10,000 nt of DNA from Symbiodinium natans (GCA_905221605.1 CAJNDS010002227.1:555001-565000), one strand, 5' to 3'; numbered from the stretch's first letter, positions 1-8,240 are shown. Program-made: numbers and translations. The notes: generated from the sequence alone by a model not told the origin.

Positions 1-718
1 GAGTCGTCTTCTTCTCGCCCCGATCGGTGTCGCTCTTTTTCCCTGGAAGTGCAAAGCTGGAAGGACGCAGAGCTGAGCGGCGAGCAACCTTGGGCACCGT
101 CGACTCCATGGTTTCCAGGTTTGCATCTGCTTGCTTGCCGATCTCGGCAGTCAGGTCGTCCTCGACTTCGCAAAGCTCCTCGACAGTCGGCACGCTTTCC
201 TCCATGCTTTCACCGGCGATGTCTGCTCGCCATATGCCGGCTCGGGGAGCGCTTGCTTGCTTCTGCTTCTTCTTGTATGGACCCCGCGGTGTTCGGCGAG
301 GACGATCTATGCACTTCCTCTGATGGGCACGTCTCATGCGACCGCGTAGATCTTCGGCGATGCCTGCACCGACCATGTGATCGATGCGCTCCAAGACGTC
401 GTTTGCCTTCGGCTCGGCCAGCTGCAGAAGCAAGTGCGTCAGGCGGCCTTGCCCATGTCGATGTAGATCGGCCAGGTCTTCCATATTACATAAGTCGCAC
501 AGACCACAGGGTCCTGCAGGGGCCGCTTGATCATTGCTGCCCAGAGTGCAAGGTTCATCTAGGCCGCGACAGAGGCCGAAGCCTTCGTGCGGTGCCCACT
601 GCTGAAAACTGGAGCCTCGCTTGCGCTTGGGCTGGGCTTCAGCTGGACCTTCGCCGCGCGCCGAGGACATCTCCTCGTCCGAGTCCGCGATGATGACCGT
701 GTCCTCGTCCGGCGCCAT
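1..718 (-). CDS. Partial ORF: SIM-like / four-cysteine / QGR N-terminal domain protein, function unknown
   Basis: An open frame runs on the minus strand from ATG at 716-718 to the window edge, 239 codons without a stop, so the 3' end is missing. Upstream the frame stays open to an in-frame stop at 851-853 with no other ATG, which fixes the start. Residues 5-16 (DEDTVIIADSDE) look like a SUMO-interacting motif: hydrophobic core followed by acids. A basic NLS-like patch (PKRKR) is at 30-34. C50, C57, C74 and C77 form a C-x6-C-x16-C-x2-C cluster, with extra C71, probably a zinc site. QGR is at 90-92, followed by a helical stretch to about 130, a basic patch (KKKQKQ, 149-154) and an acidic region (170-205). 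The same arrangement opens the Rep-helicase at 8040, so the two N-termini are probably homologous. I do not recognise a catalytic domain. It is the third minus-strand gene of the set. Confidence 0.72.
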   Translation of the reverse strand, partial: MAPDEDTVIIADSDEEMSSARGEGPAEAQPKRKRGSSFQQWAPHEGFGLCRGLDEPCTLGSNDQAAPAGPCGLCDLCNMEDLADLHRHGQGRLTHLLLQLAEPKANDVLERIDHMVGAGIAEDLRGRMRRAHQRKCIDRPRRTPRGPYKKKQKQASAPRAGIWRADIAGESMEESVPTVEELCEVEDDLTAEIGKQADANLETMESTVPKVARRSALRPSSFALPGKKSDTDRGEKKTT

Positions 719-731
719 GCTGCGAAGAAAA
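719..731 (-). promoter_or_regulatory. Candidate trans-splice acceptor of the partial gene
   Basis: On the minus strand the bases before the ATG read TTTTCTTCGCAG then C then ATGG. This is a pyrimidine tract ending in CAG, directly adjacent to the start codon. Dinoflagellate mRNAs receive a spliced leader by trans-splicing at such AG sites. Whether this AG is used is inference. Confidence 0.4.
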
Positions 732-758
732 CTTTTAGAGGGATTGCCCGACTTCTGG

Positions 759-840
759 CTTGAAGTACAATGGCTACCTTCGAAAGTACGCAGACATGCA
801 ACAATCCAGGAGTACTGTAGTTCCGATGCCAGCACCGCCA
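759..840 (-). repeat. Diverged copy of the 164-bp repeat family, with spliced-leader-like core
   Basis: On the plus strand it begins CTTGA-N5-AATGGCT (759-775), then shows CGCAG, ACATGCAACAATCC and CCAGCAC in the same order as the repeats at 2701-2812 and 3419-3534. Similarity is patchy, with small gaps. Read on the minus strand, 15 of 21 positions of 759-779 agree with the dinoflagellate spliced leader as I remember it. The copy sits 41-122 bases upstream of the partial gene's ATG, so it could be a promoter or leader element or a remnant of a mobile-element end. Confidence 0.45.
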
Positions 841-1100
841 CACTTCGCCTTTAAAGAGCTATCACGTGAGATTCGAAACAAAACCAGTACAGTCTCAGCA
901 TCAAGATGGGCATCAGACATGCAACGCTGCTAGCAGCATGCGTAGACTTGCTGCTCCGATGATAGCTACTTACTGTGAAGACTGTCAAGATGTGCATTCA
1001 GAATACTGCAAGTTAGCTTAGAGAGCTTCTTTTCAAATCGCGGCCAGCAGATGCTCGACATCCTGAATATGCACTGGTGGAAGAGAGGCATACCTTGAGC

Positions 1101-2645
1101 TCATGCCTGCTGTGCTTTGCACATCTCGTCCTTCAATTCCGTGCTGCCGATAAAGGAAAAGCCTTGGATTGGGGGCAAAGCCTTCAGCAGCTTGTCCGTG
1201 GGGATATCCGCGTCTCTTGCCAGCAAAGCCGTGAAGTGGCCCGGGACATGCTTCAGGTAGAGCACTTTACTGTTGGCCAAGGTCGCGTGGGCTCCCGTCC
1301 ACACGCGTGTGATGTTCTGGTGCGTGATCGCCAGGCAAGTGATCATGCTCTCGTCATCTTGAACCACCTTGTTCAAGTAGTCCTCGAACAGGGTCTCGCC
1401 CGGCTTCGCCTCGTTCTTGCTGACTGCACACGCCAAGTAGTCGGGAAGGCCTTCGATCCAAGCCTCCGCTTGCTTGTGCACGTCCGTCCTGGTGGCGTCC
1501 AAGCCTGCGCCAGCTCTCGCCACAGACAATGCCAAGCAGCAATTCTTGTGCTGGACGCCTTTGATGGTCAGGCACTGACCTTCATCGACCTCTTCGAAGC
1601 TGTTCTTCAGCATGCTGTTGATGTTGTGCAGCAGCTTCTGTTCTTTCTTCATGCGGAGCGTGTCGGCATCGTCCTTCTTCTTGAGGGCAAAGCCCGGCTT
1701 CGAGCTGCTGCTGGAGCGGCTGGGCTTGCTCCTCTTGCCCTTGCCGGACTTGGCATGCTTCTTTTTGTTGTCTTTGCCCGAGGTCTTGGACGACGAAGAG
1801 GAGGCCTTCTTCTTCGACTTCTTCACCTTCTCAAGGAAGGAGCCACCAAAGCGAGGCTTCTTGGCGGCGCCACTGCTCGCCTCCGAGTCGGCATCCTCCG
1901 CACCAAAGCGCCGCTTCTCTTTTGAGCCGCCCCAGTAGAAGAGGCTCCTCAGGGACTGCGCCAGACCTTCGCAGAGGCTTTCGTCAGATGGCTCTGCCAC
2001 CCATCGACGGATGCCGGGCGCCTGCTTGTCGAGCTCGGGCACCGTCCTGCTCCACGCCTTCTGCTTGTTGATGATCGCCCGAACCTCCGAAGCTGCAATC
2101 GCGAAGGCCAAGAGACGCGAAGCGCCGTCAGCCAGTTTGGCCAATGCCTTCCCGAGGTCGTCGGAGTTGTCTTCGGGGCCAGCCAACACACTGAACAGCT
2201 TGCCGATGTCCTCGGCCAGTTTCGAATTGTCCTCTTTGTAGTCCTTCTGCGCCTTCTTGAGTAGCTGCTCCAAGTCCCCGTGCTGGCCGATGAAGTCGAA
2301 CAGGGTTCGCAAACCCAGCTGCTGAGCCATGTCCTCGCCGAGGTTGAGGACCTCGAGTCCGGCCGACATGGAGGCAGCTGCCAGATTGAGGCCCATGCCG
2401 GGCCTGCGGATGAGTTCGGAGGACTCGGGGTCGAGCTTCTCGCGAAGGCATTGAGGCGCCAGTGCTTTCTTGACGCTCTTCCCGCCGGTCTTGAGCATGC
2501 AGCCGGATTCATCTGGAAACGCACGCAGCAACGCCTTCGTGGCATGGTTCCATTCTTTCACCGCGTTGATGCGCTTGCCGCCCTTCGCCCTATCGTCGCT
2601 CTTCTTCTCCTTCTTATCCGACTTGGAGCTGAAGCCAAAAGTCAT
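1101..2645 (-). CDS. Putative OTU-like cysteine protease-domain protein with Lys/Ser-rich linker
   Basis: The ORF is 514 codons, ATG at 2643-2645 and TGA at 1101-1103, uninterrupted. Residues 1-25 are very basic. Residues 27-240 are mostly helical and not recognised. Residues 268-325 are a Lys/Ser-rich, probably disordered and nuclear-targeting linker (KKSKKKASSSSSK and similar). The C-terminal 170 residues look like a small protease fold. A helix follows QHKNCCLALSVA (C369/C370), and a strand-like segment leads to VPGHFTALL (H470). The roughly 100-residue Cys-to-His spacing and the hydrophobic strand before His resemble OTU deubiquitinases, and OTU domains are known from some Helitron-like elements. 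C358 in DEGQC is an alternative nucleophile. The canonical DGNC motif is absent, so the family call is inference. The gene lies 920 bases downstream of the Rep-helicase on the same strand and is likely part of the same unit. Confidence 0.75.
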   Translation of the reverse strand: MTFGFSSKSDKKEKKSDDRAKGGKRINAVKEWNHATKALLRAFPDESGCMLKTGGKSVKKALAPQCLREKLDPESSELIRRPGMGLNLAAASMSAGLEVLNLGEDMAQQLGLRTLFDFIGQHGDLEQLLKKAQKDYKEDNSKLAEDIGKLFSVLAGPEDNSDDLGKALAKLADGASRLLAFAIAASEVRAIINKQKAWSRTVPELDKQAPGIRRWVAEPSDESLCEGLAQSLRSLFYWGGSKEKRRFGAEDADSEASSGAAKKPRFGGSFLEKVKKSKKKASSSSSKTSGKDNKKKHAKSGKGKRSKPSRSSSSSKPGFALKKKDDADTLRMKKEQKLLHNINSMLKNSFEEVDEGQCLTIKGVQHKNCCLALSVARAGAGLDATRTDVHKQAEAWIEGLPDYLACAVSKNEAKPGETLFEDYLNKVVQDDESMITCLAITHQNITRVWTGAHATLANSKVLYLKHVPGHFTALLARDADIPTDKLLKALPPIQGFSFIGSTELKDEMCKAQQA

Positions 2646-2700
2646 GTTCTGTCACGACAATGGATGCAGACAGCAAGGAGCTCTTTGACTTGTAGTCTCG

Positions 2701-3553
2701 CTTGATACGCAACGGCTCAAACTCTCATCTATCAAGCAGCGCAAAAAACAACCGGCGAGCACGACCAGCACTGTTGCAACTGTAGGCCCTGTGACGTGCA
2801 AGGCTCTAGCCACTGGATCAGGTGCAGCATCCGACACGTTGGGTCTACGCGATATCTAGTCTTAATTGATGTGCAATGGCTCTACGTTCTTCGATAATGG
2901 AGTCATGCATTTTCACTCGTAACGCCTCGCCCCTTCCAAGCACATCACCCCCCGATAAGCAAGACCTGGAATCATGCATTTTCACTTGTAACCCCTCGCC
3001 CCTTCCAGGCACATCACCCCCCGATAAGCAAGACCTGGAATCATGCATTTTCACTCGTAACGGTCACTCGTAACTCCTCGCCCCTTCCAGGCACATCACC
3101 CCCCGATAAGCAAGACCTGGAATCATGCATTTTCACTCGTAACGCCCCGCCCCTTCCAAGCACATCACCCCCCGATAAGCAAGACCGGGAATCGTGCATT
3201 TTCACTCGTAACGCCTCGCCCCTTCCAAGCACATCGCCCCCCGATAAGCAAGACCTGGAATCGTGCATTTTCACTCGTAACGCCTCACCCCTTTCACGCA
3301 CGTCACCCCCCGATAAGCAAAACCTGGAATCGTGCATTTTCACTCATAGCGCCTCACCCCTTCCAAGCAACTGGATCTGGTGCAGCGTCCGACGCGCTGG
3401 GTTCTACGTGAATTCTTACTTGATGTGCAAGGGCTCCGAACTTCTTTCTCTCGCGCAGCGCAAACATACAACAACCGAAGAGCATGAGCGGCAGTGTTGC
3501 AACCGTGAGCTGTGACGGTGCAAGGCTCTAGCAACTGGACCTGCTGCAGTTCC
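2701..3553. repeat. ~164-bp direct repeat family, interrupted by the 69-bp array
   Basis: Segment A starts at 2701, 2865 and 3419 (CTTGA or ATTGA, N5, AA-N-GGCT). Segment B (CTGGATC or CTGGACC, then TGCAG nearby) starts at 2813, 3371 and 3535. Spacing is 164 between 2701 and 2865 and again 164 between 3371 and 3535. Within A, shared blocks include GCGCA-rich, ACAACC-GGCGAG/GAAGAG, GTTGCAAC, and GTGACG-TGCAAGGCTCTAG. The copy beginning at 2865 is cut after about 30 bases, where the 69-bp array begins, and the family resumes at 3371. The most downstream copy (2701) ends 56 bases upstream of the protease-like gene's ATG. Diverged related sequence is at 759-840. Confidence 0.8.
2903..3369. repeat. 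69-bp tandem repeat array, seven units
   Basis: Units begin with TCATGCAT or TCGTGCAT at 2903, 2972, 3041, 3123, 3192, 3261 and 3330; the last is truncated after 40 bases. All steps are 69 except 3041 to 3123 (82), where 13 bases (TCACTCGTAACGG, 3051-3063) are duplicated at 3064. Each unit contains TTTTCACTCGTAAC, CCTCGCCCCTTCCA, a run of six C in CACCCCCCGATAAGC, and AAGACCTGGAA. Because 69 is 23 codons, a 23-residue pattern stays open on both strands, but the 13-base slip breaks it. I take these frames as non-coding. Units at the high-coordinate end share TCGTGCAT and those at the low end TCATGCAT, suggesting stepwise expansion. Confidence 0.93.
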
Positions 3554-3565
3554 AGCGCGTCGTTT

Positions 3566-6500
3566 TCACCGCGCCGGAACGAAGTGCTCGCGATCTAGTA
3601 GCCCACCTAATGTGTACTCGTTGTCGTACTGCACTCTGCTCATGGCTACATATGCGCCAGCACGGAAGTACTTCACGTTGAGCCAGATGCAGATGTTGTC
3701 TAACTCGGCCCCCTGCAACTTGTGGATGGTGCTCGCGTAGCCAGGCCTGACGGGCCAGGATGTGAGGCGCCTGGCGCCTGCCACTTCCTCCGTGAGAGGA
3801 AAAACGGCCAGCTGTCGCTTGGTCACGGTGACGACGTGAAGGCACCCCGATTCCTTGTCATAACTTTGGACGGTGGCCTGCATCCCGTTGACAAAGTCGC
3901 TCTTCTTGTTCACGTTCCGTGTGAGAAAGACCCGCAGCCCGGCATAGAGCTTCAGTGCCAAGGGCGCGAGCTTGCCATCCTTCAGCTTGCCGTCTGCGAG
4001 GAAGTTGTCTGGGTTGCTTTCCCAGTCTGCCGCCAAGGTGCCGAGCGCCCGCTGCCGCTTCTCGCCGAAGAGGACCTGGACGCTGAGCTCGTTCAGGATG
4101 GCTGCTGCTTTCTTCGTGCAAGTCGCCATGTTGACGCTTTGGCACTTTCCTAGGATCGCCTTGACCTCCTCGAGCGTCGGGTCGCCGCGGTGTGTCCAAG
4201 CTTTGTGGCCCCTGCAGATCTCCTTGACCTGCTCCCTGTCGGGCATGGCCGTGCGGAGCTGCAGCAGTTTCGTCCGCAACACGGGGTCTTTGCAACGCCA
4301 CATCTCGTGAAGGTCGATCACAAACACTTGCTTCCACTTCGGGCTTTCGTCGGCCTGCGTACCGGACACTCCGGGAAGCTGCCAAAAATCGCCTGTCAGC
4401 ACCAACGCAGGCATTTTCTCTGCGGCCTCCCACATGAGCATGATCCGCTCGAAGTCCTCGGAGCTGAGCTGCGAGACCTCGTCAATGACGATAAGGTCGT
4501 ACTGGTTGAGGCTGTCGAGGTGCTCGGTCACGTCGTCCTTGTACAGGTAGAAGGCGGCTGCGCACGTGTCGACATCGATGGTCGGATGGCGAGCCCGGAC
4601 TCTGGAGGCATGCTGAGCCGTTGGCAATGCGTAGAGCACTTGTCCTCCACGCCTGACCACCTTCCTGGCGCACTTGTCCACCACCGTGGTTTTGCCGGTG
4701 CCGGGGGGTCCGAGGCCCGCGATGGGTCTGGCCTTCTTCCGGGCCTCGGCCAGCATGTCGTCCAGCTCGTCCTCGTCCTCCACTTGCCTGGCTTTCTGGA
4801 CGAAGTCGACTCTGGTCATGACGCTTTCCTCCAGGAACCTCTGCTGCGCGTTGAGCGTCAACTTGGAAACCTCGTCGTCCTCGTCGGAGCTGTTGCCGCG
4901 CAGCCCAGCGCTTTTCAGCAGAGACTTGGCGCCTGCGTCGTCCTCTCTGCTGAGCTCGCCGGCCAGGTACTTGCCGATCAGAAATTTCTCTGCCTTCGTC
5001 TTCGAGATGAAGCTTTTCACCTTCGTCTTGCCCATGGCCTCCAGCTCCAGAGCCTTCACGATCTCGTCGTCGTTGTTCCAGAACTCTGGCCTTAGCTTCA
5101 AAGCGTTTGCCAAGGGCACGTATTGCTGGGGGACCTTCTCCTTGATCTCTGCATCTTCCAGGTCAGCTAGACTTCGAAAAGCGACGTGCAAGGCGACCCG
5201 CTGAAAGAAGTAACGCTCGTTCATGATGTTCACCATGTCGACCGCCACGAGCTTCTCGCCTCGCGTGGGAACCTCATTGGCGTAGGCCTCGAGAGACAGA
5301 ACAGAACCTTCGCGCTTGTGCCGCTGCTTGATCCAGTGAGCGACCTGGCCATCCTCGTTGGATTTGCGGACGAACTCCAACAAAGTCATCTTGTCGTTCC
5401 GCCACTTCGAAGCCATGTAGTTCGTCGCAGCCTTGGGCACCTGGTCCGCATGCATGCTAGGCCAGGGAGCGCGCAGCTCCACCATGGTTCCGCTGTGCCT
5501 GCAGGGAGGGAAGGTCTTGGCCGCGAGGTAGAGCCACATCTCGGGCTCGCAGGGCTTGTAGTCGAAGAGGACGCGCCTGGCCACGGAGAACGCGGAAGCC
5601 TCGTCCACCAGCCACTCCTTCTGGAAGGCGTCGCTGAACTTGGGCGTGTAGGTGGCGCAGTATTTCAGCAGCGGCCCCCTGTCGTTGGCCACCACCGCGT
5701 CCTGATGACACTTCGTGATCTCCAACGTCTCTGGAAAGTAAGCCCTGTGGCCGGCATCCTTGTCCTCTTGCGTGTGGCGCAGGCGGAGTTGCAGCTTGTC
5801 GTCATCCCAGACACTCTCTTCATGGCGGACGGGCCATCCGGTCTCGGCTCCCGCCGTGTGCGGTCTGCCCAACATGTAGCCCTTCAAAGCCACCTGCTCG
5901 TCGGGCGGCACAGTGGCCGCGACCTTGTGCTGCAGGCCGATGCGCTCTGGCTTCTCCAGGTAGTTCAAGCTGTGGCAGTGCACGCGGCCGCTTCCATGGT
6001 ACGCCTGCGTGGCTTTCTTGCGCTTGCCATCCTGGTATTCCAAGCGGAAGAAGAAGGCGGCCGAGGTCTCCTCGTACGGGCCCTCCGCAGCTGTCTCGTC
6101 CGCGCTCAGGATGTGCTCGCGCCACGCCTGCTTGCCGTCCGAGTCCCGGCGCTTGTTGCACCCCGTGTAGAGGCCGCGCTCGAGCTCGGTGAAGACGTGG
6201 GCGTGGTGCAGCGTCTCCAGGCCGGCCAGCTCCTGCTCGATCTCGCCCTGGGCGCTGGAACCGCCGCGCCGGCGACCGCACTTGCGCATCTCGTCTAGAA
6301 TCCAGCTGTGGTAAGGGAAGCTGGGCTCCCACGGCGCCATCGTCTTAAACAGCTGCGGGTGGCCACGTTGTCGCTGCAGGTCGAGGAGCGCCTGGTGCCG
6401 TGTCTTGAAGTACAAGGGCGAGAACGTCTCGCCCTTCAAGACCAGTCGCAGAGGCAACCCCTTGCAGGCGTTCTTGCCCCCGCCGATGCGAGACCACAGA

Positions 6501-8040
6501 GCCAAGTCGTACACAAACTGCAAAAGGTCCCAGCACTCGGAGTAGCCCACGAGCGGTCCCAGGACCTTCCGCATAAAGGACCTCTTGATGGAGTGCCTGC
6601 CGCTGTTGTCCTCCTCGTCCGACTGGTCGTTGTCGATGTCTTCCATCTGCTCCGCGAAGGACTTCGCGTTGCGCTGCCCCGCATCTTCTGCGCTGGTCGT
6701 GTTCTTCTTGCGAGCCAGGCGCCGGACATCGGTGGAGCGAACGACCGTCTCGCACATGTCTTCGCTCCAGTAGAGATGCGGCCAGAGGCAATTCTCGAGG
6801 CCGCGCGTCTCCAAGAACTGCAAGGGCCTTTTGCGCGCCTTCTCGTCGGCACCGTCCCGGTGCTTGGCCAGGAACTTGTTGTGCTTTGCCACAAAGTCCC
6901 TGTAGGCGGACTCCTCGCACGACATCAGGTACTTGTACGCTTTCTCGGCGGAGGCCATGTACTTCTCGGGGAGCTCCTGCATGTTCTTCTTCACGCTCGC
7001 CTCGCGCCAAGCGAACCGGATCATCGAGGTGTGCATGCGATATCCGTACTGCGCGCGCCGGTACGGCCCCACATCTATGTCCAAGGGGCGCAGGGCGTCA
7101 ATGACCGTGTCTGGCAAGTCTCGCAAGGGCTCCGGAATGTCGTCGTAGGTGGGGATCTTGATCTTGCCGTCGCAGCAGTTCTTGCAGGCGCGCTTGGTGA
7201 CGGTGGCCTTCGCCACCCTCCTGCAATCGATGGGCTCCATATCCTGCGAGGGTTCATGGAGCCGCACGCCTCGCACATGGCCCAGGACCCCTGCTTGCAC
7301 CACTGCTCCACCATCTTGGCACGCTCCGTCAGGACGGGCGCAGGGAGCCCGGCGTCGTTCTCCGCGATGTCGTTCGGCTCGGGGGGCTCCAAGTCGTTCT
7401 GCGTGAAGAACTTCCGCTTCACTTTCGCTCGGTCGGCTTTCACCTTGCGCCAGTACTTCGTGCTCTTGCCGGAGTTCAGCTGGCCCTGCGCCCGCCGCCT
7501 CTTCTTCAACAGGACTTCCCACTGTGCGCCCGCGAGCCTCGACGAAGCCGCCCTCGGTCTGCGCGTCGGCCTGGCAGTGGCGGCCTTCTCGTGCATGTCG
7601 TCCCGATGCGCCTGAGGCACCAGCAGGATTGCAGAGTTGTAGACCCGGTTGTCGTCCTGATAGAAGCTGCGGAAGAACCGAAGCGATTTCAACACGCCGC
7701 CTCGCCCTTGAGCACTCCTGCAAGCTCTTGACATCAATGCCGCATCGCAGAAAGCGCAGTGCTTTCCGGAGTGTGGCCGTGCTCTTTGTCCGGGTATGCT
7801 GCCGGAGTAGCAGCAGCGAAGCTGCGCCCGGCCGTGGCAGAAGTGCTTGCGGGCGAGCTTTTTGCGGGTTGCTCCAGGAAGCTTCTTCTCGACGTGCTCT
7901 TCGTCCTTCTTGTCGTCCTCGTCCTCGTCGGTCTCTACATCGATGACGTCACTTGTTCGCCTGAGACGCTTGAAGGCCTCGGGCGCGATGTCCAAGGAAA
8001 ACTCTGTTGGCCTCAGACGCTTGAATCCTTTTGGCGCCAT
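3566..8040 (-). CDS. Helitron/Helentron-type Rep-helicase (RepHel), one frame change
   Basis: This is the rolling-circle transposase of a Helitron-like element, expected to nick and rejoin DNA and to unwind it. The first frame runs from ATG 8040 to about 7246 (265 codons). The second runs from there to TGA at 3566-3568 (1226 codons), about 1491 residues if joined. In joined numbering: SIM-like VIDVETDEDED 33-42; zinc-like C68, C76/C77, C95, C98; QGR 111-113; a second cysteine group C256, C259 then C286, C289; Rep motif near 565-581 (LFKTMAPWEPSFP); HUH motif HCH 688-690; tyrosines 794 and 798 in KYCATYTPK; Walker A GPPGTGKT 1111-1118; Walker B VIDE 1185-1188; TGDFWQLPG 1216-1224; motif V-like STIHKLQG 1437-1444; motif VI AMSRVQ with R1469. 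The Y-x3-Y spacing and PKFSDAF/EPEMWL context recall Helentron/Helitron2 proteins. All catalytic residues are present. An upstream ATG at 8238 gives a poor-looking extension, so 8040 is preferred. Confidence 0.9.
7244..7248 (-). other. Frame change inside the Rep-helicase zinc region
   Basis: The upstream frame is protein-like through CEACGSMNPR (ending at codon 7246-7248). The downstream frame becomes protein-like at QDMEPIDC (from 7246 downwards). Joining them needs a -1 step, equivalent to one missing base near CCTCGCAGG on the minus strand. Beyond this point each abandoned frame gives composition-skewed, non-family sequence. No slippery heptamer is visible. A sequencing or assembly error, a recent mutation, or a small intron ending at CGCAG are the options. 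Confidence 0.8.
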
Positions 8041-8050
8041 GTCCAACGAA
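7959..8050 (-). repeat. 51-bp imperfect duplication at the Rep-helicase N-terminus
   Basis: GCCTGAGACGCTTGAA at 7959 and GCCTCAGACGCTTGAA at 8010 start two units 51 bases apart, followed by GCGCGATGTCCAAGGAA and GCGCCATGTCCAACGAA. In protein this is a 17-residue repeat: MAPKGFKRLRP and IAPEAFKRLRR. The frame is kept, giving two copies of a basic FKRLR motif. Confidence 0.75.
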
Positions 8051-8240
8051 GCTTGACGCACTGCTACACTGAGCTCGAGTTGCCGCGTCAAAGATGGACA
8101 TGAGTGCATGACCCACACTGGAGCAGGAAAAAAAATCCGAAAAAAGTGTTCTGTGCCACGCAGGCCCCTCCTGTAAATCTGTCCCAGACATAACAAAAAA
8201 CGAAGAAGACCGGCGAAGCGTTGTCCGACAGAAAACAAAA
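8041..8240. other. Upstream region of the Rep-helicase, no gene seen
   Basis: The RepHel frame stays open on the minus strand to 8238 but the extra residues are not family-like. A-rich runs (GGAAAAAAAATCCGAAAAAAG near 8125) and a short CTTGACGCAC-TGCTAC resemblance to the 164-bp family core at 8052-8067 are present; the latter is too weak to call. Confidence 0.4.

Larger units (their letters stand above)
719..1100. other. Intergenic spacer between the protease-like gene and the partial gene
   Basis: This 382-base stretch separates the stop of the upstream minus-strand gene from the next start codon. Beyond the acceptor-like site and the repeat copy at 759-840, it contains a CACGTG palindrome near 864-869 and several short CAGCA/GCATG motifs near 895-955. 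I see no convincing ORF, RNA gene or terminator. The two genes could be on one precursor resolved by trans-splicing, as is common in dinoflagellates. Confidence 0.5.

Noticed and set aside
49-693. Plus-strand 214-codon ORF
   Set aside because: It overlaps the minus-strand partial gene, whose translation has ordered motifs and homology to the RepHel N-terminus. The plus product is compositionally odd and motif-free.
2845-3343. Minus and plus small ORFs encoding 23-residue repeats
   Set aside because: They are open only because the 69-bp period is a multiple of three. The 13-base slip breaks them, and both strands are equally open.
2903-3369. CRISPR-like array
   Set aside because: Units are near-identical over their full length with no unique spacers, and the context is eukaryotic.
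3400-3565. Helitron 3' terminus (CTAG near GTTGCTAGAGCC on the minus strand)
   Set aside because: A CTAG-type tetranucleotide alone is common. No adjacent GC-rich hairpin of the expected form or insertion-site evidence could be found.
7240-7250. Programmed -1 ribosomal frameshift in RepHel
   Set aside because: No slippery heptamer of the usual type is visible at the switch; a lost base or an intron is simpler.
5186-7615. Long plus-strand ORFs (5186-6298 and 6308-7615)
   Set aside because: They are antisense to conserved Rep domains, rich in Leu/Val/Arg as expected for the complement of GC-rich coding sequence, and lack any recognisable motif.
7249-7723. First 158 codons of the long 1385-codon frame starting at ATG 7723
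   Set aside because: This stretch is arginine/glutamate/glycine-rich shadow. The other minus frame carries the cysteine motifs here, so the real N-terminus comes from 8040.
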